From positions 1-5,603 of the forward strand of contig CABYOG010000054.1 in NCBI GenBank assembly GCA_902520575.1: DNA of 5,603 nucleotides, read 5' to 3'. Under the pieces are notes generated by a model that saw only the letters and a list, made by a program, of their open reading frames with translations, was not told the origin of the DNA and did not search any database. The stretch is from an uncultured SAR116 cluster alpha proteobacterium. Its GTDB lineage: Bacteria; Pseudomonadota; Alphaproteobacteria; Puniceispirillales; Puniceispirillaceae. The translations under genes were made by a program, and so were the position numbers. Shown here piece after piece: positions 1 through 2,869 of this stretch (positions are counted from its first letter, which is position 1; every line of letters begins with the position of its first letter).

Positions 1-1145
1 GTTTGACAGCTTATTTTGATGATCAAAAAACACTGCAAGTTGTCGCTGGTGGCACTTTATCAGGCGAAGTCATAACGGTCACAACAGATGGCAAAATTTC
101 TGGCAACAGCGATAATGCTGCTTTATTTGGCCTTGCCACAACTAAGATGCGTTTTGCCAGCTCAGCCTTTATGGCAAGTGCTGGCTTGTCCAATTTAAAC
201 CTGACAATAGATGGGACAGCTTATGTTATTGCGATGGATTCAGCAGGTGCAATAACACCATCCCCAGCCTTGCCAACTGGAGTGTCAATTGTTTCTACGG
301 TGACTGGTTCAGCTGACGGAAAAGTTGTTATTGAATACGACCCCGCAGTTAACAGCGTGGTGTTTGACCAACCACAAGATGCATTAGGTATGAAAACCGC
401 TGACCTTCAGCTGAAATTAGAAGATGACCATATTTCAGTCACTAGCCTTGCGGGTGATGTGGTTAGTGTTTCTGCCACAGCGAATAGTCTTGCTAGTCAG
501 AAGATATCTATAAATGACACTGCTGTAGAAGACCTCCTCGTGTTTACCACAGGTATGGGTGCAAGATTAGTTGGCAGTGAATATGACCAGATAGCAACTG
601 AATCAGATGCTTATATTTCTGATGTGCTGGATCGGGGTGGCCTTACTGTCATAGCGGTATCAGATGATGCACTTAGATACGAAATTCTTGACAGCAATAC
701 AGGCCATTCGATCGCAACTCGAATATTAGATGATAACAATAGTTTCACATTCAACACTCACCAAATTCAGGTCAGAGGTAAGACCGCCCTTAATGATAAC
801 TTCATTATTGAAAGAACTCAGAGTGGTGCAGGTGATGCTCGTAACTTTGATTCGCTGATTGCGCAGCAATCAGCTGATATGGATGGAGTAGGCTCTGGCG
901 GGTTTTCTGACATTTTTTCGACCATTGTAGCATCTGTTGGAGCTTCAGTGCGCTCTAATGAGCAAGCACTTGATGGCGCAGAAGCCACAAAAGAGGCTGC
1001 TATTGAATCTGAAGCAGAGTTTGCAGGTGTGAATCTAGACAGTGAAGCAGCAGCTCTCATTGAATTTCAACAGGCCTATCAGGCGTCAGCAAGGGTTCTA
1101 TCTACAGCAAGAGAGCTGTTCCAGACCTTGATTGATGTTGTGTAA
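1..1145 (+). CDS. flgK: Flagellar hook-filament junction protein FlgK (HAP1), 3' part
   Basis: This is the C-terminal 380 residues of FlgK. The reading frame is open at the left edge with codons in phase from base 3, so the true start lies upstream; the TTG at base 3 is not a real start. FlgK is exported by the flagellar type III apparatus and forms the first of two junction rings between hook and filament. The diagnostic part is the end: the last 39 residues (342-380) match the conserved C-terminal bbr/HAP1 helix, with EFQQAYQASARVLSTAREL followed by FQTLIDVV. Ahead of it is the typical GAGDARN segment and a predicted coiled-coil stretch rich in Ala, Glu and Ser. The middle (about 130-270) is a beta-rich variable region. 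No cysteine is present, as is usual for exported axial proteins. flgL follows after 11 nt, which agrees with the usual flgKL order. Identity is secure; only the N-terminus is missing. Confidence 0.95.
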   Translation, partial: LTAYFDDQKTLQVVAGGTLSGEVITVTTDGKISGNSDNAALFGLATTKMRFASSAFMASAGLSNLNLTIDGTAYVIAMDSAGAITPSPALPTGVSIVSTVTGSADGKVVIEYDPAVNSVVFDQPQDALGMKTADLQLKLEDDHISVTSLAGDVVSVSATANSLASQKISINDTAVEDLLVFTTGMGARLVGSEYDQIATESDAYISDVLDRGGLTVIAVSDDALRYEILDSNTGHSIATRILDDNNSFTFNTHQIQVRGKTALNDNFIIERTQSGAGDARNFDSLIAQQSADMDGVGSGGFSDIFSTIVASVGASVRSNEQALDGAEATKEAAIESEAEFAGVNLDSEAAALIEFQQAYQASARVLSTARELFQTLIDVV

Positions 1146-1146
1146 C

Positions 1147-1152
1147 GGAGGG
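1147..1152 (+). promoter_or_regulatory. Shine-Dalgarno of flgL (GGAGGG)
   Basis: GGAGGG sits just after the flgK stop. It is 4 nt from the ATG at 1157 but only 1 nt from the in-frame TTG at 1154, so it favours the ATG as the flgL start. Its placement in the 11-nt gap indicates co-transcription of flgKL with independent ribosome loading. Confidence 0.8.
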
Positions 1153-1156
1153 TTTG

Positions 1157-2443
1157 ATGCAGGTAAGTACAAAATTATTTAACGATCAACAGGTTCGTCA
1201 ATTTGGAAAATTGACGGCGGATATTCAAGAAAAGCAGGAAAAAATTGCTTCAGGAAAAGCCATTCTGCGCGCTTCTGATGATCCAGTTGCCGCGGTGCAA
1301 CTGTCTGCAGCAAGAGAGCAAGAACAGCTACTTACCAGATTTGAAGAAAATGCATACAAGGCTCAGAACCGATTAAATTCTGCTGACAAAACCTTGCAAG
1401 AAACAATGGCTGTGATAACCCGTATTTCCGAGTTAGCTACTCAAGCAAGAAGTCCCGCTTACGATGGTTTTAGTAGAAGCGCTATATTAACTGAAGTGAC
1501 TTCCCTGAAAGAATCATTGGTCGATTTAGCTAATACAAAAGATTCATACGGACAGAGTTTGTTTTCTGGTTTTAGAACTGGCGAAGAAGCTTTTGCGCGC
1601 GAACTGGACGGAACAGTTAGGTATAATGGCGATAGAGGTGTACACACCTTGCAAGTTTCAGAGAATGTTACTGTAGCTACCGGCGCCGACGGTGAAACGG
1701 TCTTCGGCAGGGTTGAAACCTCAGACGGACGCAAGAGTATTTTTGAAATTGTAGAAGGTGTTATGGCCTCAATAGACCCTTTAAGAGAAATTAATGAGCT
1801 GGCTGTCGTACAGGGTAAAGCAAGATTGAAACTTGAGGTGCCTAGACAGAATCAAGATTGGGAATTTACTCTTAAAGGTAGTGTTGGTGCTGTCACTATT
1901 AATGTTACTTTAGCAGAAGGTATGGAAGAAAATCTTGCCACTGCTATCAATGCGAAAGCAGATCAAACAGGAATTACAGCAGAATTTGATACTGAGACTG
2001 GCGCTATTTTTCTAACAGAAGCTGGATCCGATGATATCATTATCGAGAATATTGAAATAGAGGGACAGGGTGTTTCTAATGAGGCTGGCTTTTATCACAT
2101 GAAAGTTGCTGATATTGATGAAAATGGAGCCATGGTTGGAAAAGAAAGGTTTCTAACAGATGAGGACCAATTGTTGGGCCGCGGCATAAGAAATCTTCTC
2201 TCATCACTTGATCATCTGGCACTTCAACAAGCCAAATTAGGTGCTCAAATGAAAAAAGCATCTATTCAAGAGGACGTGATTCAAAGCAGGAAGTTAGCGG
2301 TGACCAAGGATATTTCAGCAATGGGTGATGCTGACTTGGCAGAGCTTGTCACAGAATTGCAGTCGCAGCTTATAAACCGTGATGCTGCTCAGCAGGCTTT
2401 TGCAAAAATTGGCCAGCAGAGCCTGTTTGATTATATTCGCTGA
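1157..2443 (+). CDS. flgL: Flagellar hook-filament junction protein FlgL (HAP3), with flagellin-IN module
   Basis: FlgL forms the second junction ring, between FlgK and the flagellin filament. The protein is 428 residues from the ATG at 1157, which is preferred over the TTG at 1154 because of ribosome-binding-site spacing. The N-terminal helical D0/D1 region shows family hallmarks: MQVSTKLFNDQQV, then KIASGKAILRASDDPVAAV at about 29-47. A second block, DSYGQSLFSGF, is at about 131-141, and RYNGDRGVHTLQVSENVTV follows. The C-terminal helix pairs with the N-terminus and ends near QQAFAKIGQQSLFDYIR. The protein is about 110 residues longer than E. coli FlgL (317). The extra length maps to a beta-rich insert around residues 223-301 with the flagellin-IN signature AINAKADQTGITAEF. 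There is no cysteine. It lies 11 nt after flgK in the same operon and is followed by an intrinsic terminator. Identity is strong from both termini and from context. Confidence 0.94.
   Translation: MQVSTKLFNDQQVRQFGKLTADIQEKQEKIASGKAILRASDDPVAAVQLSAAREQEQLLTRFEENAYKAQNRLNSADKTLQETMAVITRISELATQARSPAYDGFSRSAILTEVTSLKESLVDLANTKDSYGQSLFSGFRTGEEAFARELDGTVRYNGDRGVHTLQVSENVTVATGADGETVFGRVETSDGRKSIFEIVEGVMASIDPLREINELAVVQGKARLKLEVPRQNQDWEFTLKGSVGAVTINVTLAEGMEENLATAINAKADQTGITAEFDTETGAIFLTEAGSDDIIIENIEIEGQGVSNEAGFYHMKVADIDENGAMVGKERFLTDEDQLLGRGIRNLLSSLDHLALQQAKLGAQMKKASIQEDVIQSRKLAVTKDISAMGDADLAELVTELQSQLINRDAAQQAFAKIGQQSLFDYIR
1823..2059 (+). other. Flagellin-IN type module inside FlgL
   Basis: Residues about 223-301 of FlgL form a beta hairpin region followed by the flagellin hook IN pattern: L-A-x-A-I-N at 260-265, T-G-I-T-A at 271-275, then alternating strands ending D-I-I-I-E-N at 293-298. 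Such modules sit in the outer, variable domains of flagellins and hook-associated proteins. Residues 260-298 align without gaps to residues 807-845 of the flagellin downstream, with 15 of 39 positions identical by my count. The match to the family pattern is from memory and the exact edges are approximate. Confidence 0.7.
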
Positions 2444-2475
2444 TTCGACGCGAAGAGAGGATTTGTGCATATCCG

Positions 2476-2501
2476 AGGGCAGGGCGCGTCTCTGCCCTTT
2501 T
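2476..2501 (+). terminator. Intrinsic terminator of the flgKL operon
   Basis: A GC-rich hairpin begins 32 nt after the flgL stop. Arms AGGGCAG (2476-2482) and CTGCCCT (2492-2498) pair perfectly over 7 bp. The stem can extend inward by a G-T and a G-C pair to leave a 5-nt loop. It is followed by TTTT and then a further T-rich stretch (TGTCATTTT). This ends flgKL transcription before the flagellin regulatory region. Confidence 0.85.
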
Positions 2502-2584
2502 GTCATTTTGAGCTTTTTCTTAACGCCAAAATAATGACAGCTTAATTCAAAAAGCGTCAATTTCCTCAAAAGTGAACAAATTCA

Positions 2585-2618
2585 TAGGACTAGAATGGTT
2601 TTCTGAGTCCTAATTTTT
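2585..2618 (+). terminator. Second hairpin plus T-run just upstream of the first sigma-54 promoter
   Basis: TAGGACT (2585-2591) pairs exactly with AGTCCTA (2606-2612), and the inner AGAA (2592-2595) pairs with TTCT (2601-2604). This gives 11 bp with one bulged G and a 5-nt loop. TTTTT follows at 2614-2618. The form is that of a weak-to-moderate intrinsic terminator that would stop residual read-through from flgKL. Because it ends only about 12 bp before the -24 GG of the first promoter, it could instead be a dyad binding site for a regulator. The inverted repeat is seen directly; the function is inferred. Confidence 0.55.
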
Positions 2619-2621
2619 ACT

Positions 2622-2638
2622 TTGGCATAGCATTTGCA
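2622..2638 (+). promoter_or_regulatory. Sigma-54 promoter P1 (upstream copy)
   Basis: TTGGCATAGCATTTGCA matches the -24/-12 consensus TGGCAC-N5-TTGCA, with the invariant GG (2624-2625) and GC (2636-2637) separated by exactly 10 nt. The predicted transcription start is near 2649. Initiation would require RpoN and a flagellar enhancer-binding activator of the FlbD/FleQ/FlrC type. P1 would read the 63-codon upstream frame and then the flagellin as one transcript. Confidence 0.8.
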
Positions 2639-2664
2639 CAATTGACGTGTGTCAAATTAATTGT

Positions 2665-2670
2665 GGAAGA
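2665..2670 (+). promoter_or_regulatory. Ribosome binding site of the upstream small ORF
   Basis: GGAAGA sits 7 nt before the ATG at 2678, a good Shine-Dalgarno with near-ideal spacing. It supports translation of the small frame from this ATG rather than from the TTG at 2642. That TTG lies before the predicted P1 start site and so would not be in the transcript. Confidence 0.55.
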
Positions 2671-2677
2671 AAGCACA

Positions 2678-2869
2678 ATGCAAAACCAAGTTATCGAAAT
2701 TGCCCGGGCTAAATCCCCGGGACTGTCTGCTGAAACGCGGAATTCAAGCCCTCCGGGCAGCGGTTCATGTTTTAAAAAGGCTAGATTAACTGGCAATGTT
2801 GCGTGCGATTGGCACGACATTTGCAACAACGCAGGGTGTCCAACTATTGTGGATTGGCGAGCGATATGA
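2678..2869 (+). CDS. Small upstream ORF (63 aa), function unknown
   Basis: I do not recognise this 63-residue peptide. In its favour: it begins at the expected distance from sigma-54 promoter P1, has a good GGAAGA ribosome binding site, and ends with a TGA that overlaps the flagellin ATG as ATGA (2866-2869), a classical layout for translational coupling. Against it: its 3' third is the second sigma-54 promoter read as codons (DWHDICN), and a GC-rich dyad occupies its early codons. It also has four cysteines, whereas the visible flagellar axial proteins here have none, so it is unlikely to be an exported filament component. It shows no resemblance to a flagellin N-terminus. It could be a leader peptide that couples to or tunes flagellin translation, the degraded remains of a lost gene, or a chance frame created by promoter duplication. 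Confidence 0.35.
   Translation: MQNQVIEIARAKSPGLSAETRNSSPPGSGSCFKKARLTGNVACDWHDICNNAGCPTIVDWRAI
2702..2758 (+). promoter_or_regulatory. CCCGGG-rich dyad cluster, possible enhancer (activator-binding) region
   Basis: Two CCCGGG hexamers (2703-2708 and 2716-2721) lie 13 bp apart around CTAAATC and can form a 6-bp hairpin. GCCC (2748-2751) and GGGC (2755-2758) make a third, smaller dyad. The cluster stands out as GC-rich in an AT-rich region. It lies about 55-110 bp downstream of the P1 start and about 80-135 bp upstream of the P2 start. Flagellar sigma-54 activators often bind at such distances, for example FlbD at ftr sites in Caulobacter and FlrC downstream of Vibrio flagellin starts. Which protein binds, if any, is inference. 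Confidence 0.35.
2809..2825 (+). promoter_or_regulatory. Sigma-54 promoter P2 of the flagellin gene
   Basis: TTGGCACGACATTTGCA fits the sigma-54 consensus (TGGCACG-N4-TTGCA) essentially without mismatch, with GG at 2811-2812 and GC at 2823-2824, 10 nt apart. The predicted start of transcription is near 2836, giving a 5' leader of about 30 nt before the flagellin ATG. A near-perfect match suggests a strong, activator-dependent late promoter, suited to an abundant filament protein. Confidence 0.92.
2809..2868 (+). repeat. Duplicated promoter-leader-ATG unit, copy 2
   Basis: This is the downstream partner of the unit at 2622-2680, ending at the flagellin start codon. It keeps GTGTC (2836-2840) and ATTGTGGA (2846-2853) but lacks the GGAAGA ribosome binding site of copy 1. 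The nearest candidates are GGA at 2851-2853 and a weak GGCGAG at 2856-2861. Confidence 0.75.

Larger units (their letters stand above)
2622..2680 (+). repeat. Duplicated promoter-leader-ATG unit, copy 1
   Basis: This unit is a diverged direct copy of the one at 2809-2868. The 17-nt promoter cores share 14 positions. GTGTC lies at the same distance after the -12 C in both copies (starting 12 nt later, at 2649 and 2836). ATTGTGGA lies 23 and 22 nt after that C, and the ATG 41 and 42 nt after it. Sequence upstream of the two cores is unrelated, so the unit covers promoter plus leader only. Confidence 0.75.

Noticed and set aside
1154..1159. TTG at 1154 as the flgL start
   Set aside because: It is only 1 nt from the GGAGGG Shine-Dalgarno. 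The ATG at 1157 has 4 nt spacing and gives the family-typical N-terminus MQVSTKLF.
2501..2539. Inverted repeat TGTCATT (2501-2507) / AATGACA (2533-2539)
   Set aside because: The arms are short and AT-rich with a 25-nt loop, overlapping the tail of a better terminator. Chance is likely.
2642..2677. TTG at 2642 as an extended start of the small upstream ORF
   Set aside because: It precedes the predicted P1 transcription start (about 2649) and lacks a ribosome binding site. The ATG at 2678 has GGAAGA at good spacing.
2444..2865. Sigma-28 (FliA) promoter for the flagellin
   Set aside because: No TAAA-N15-GCCGATAA-like pair was found by eye in the interval; the sigma-54 matches are far better.
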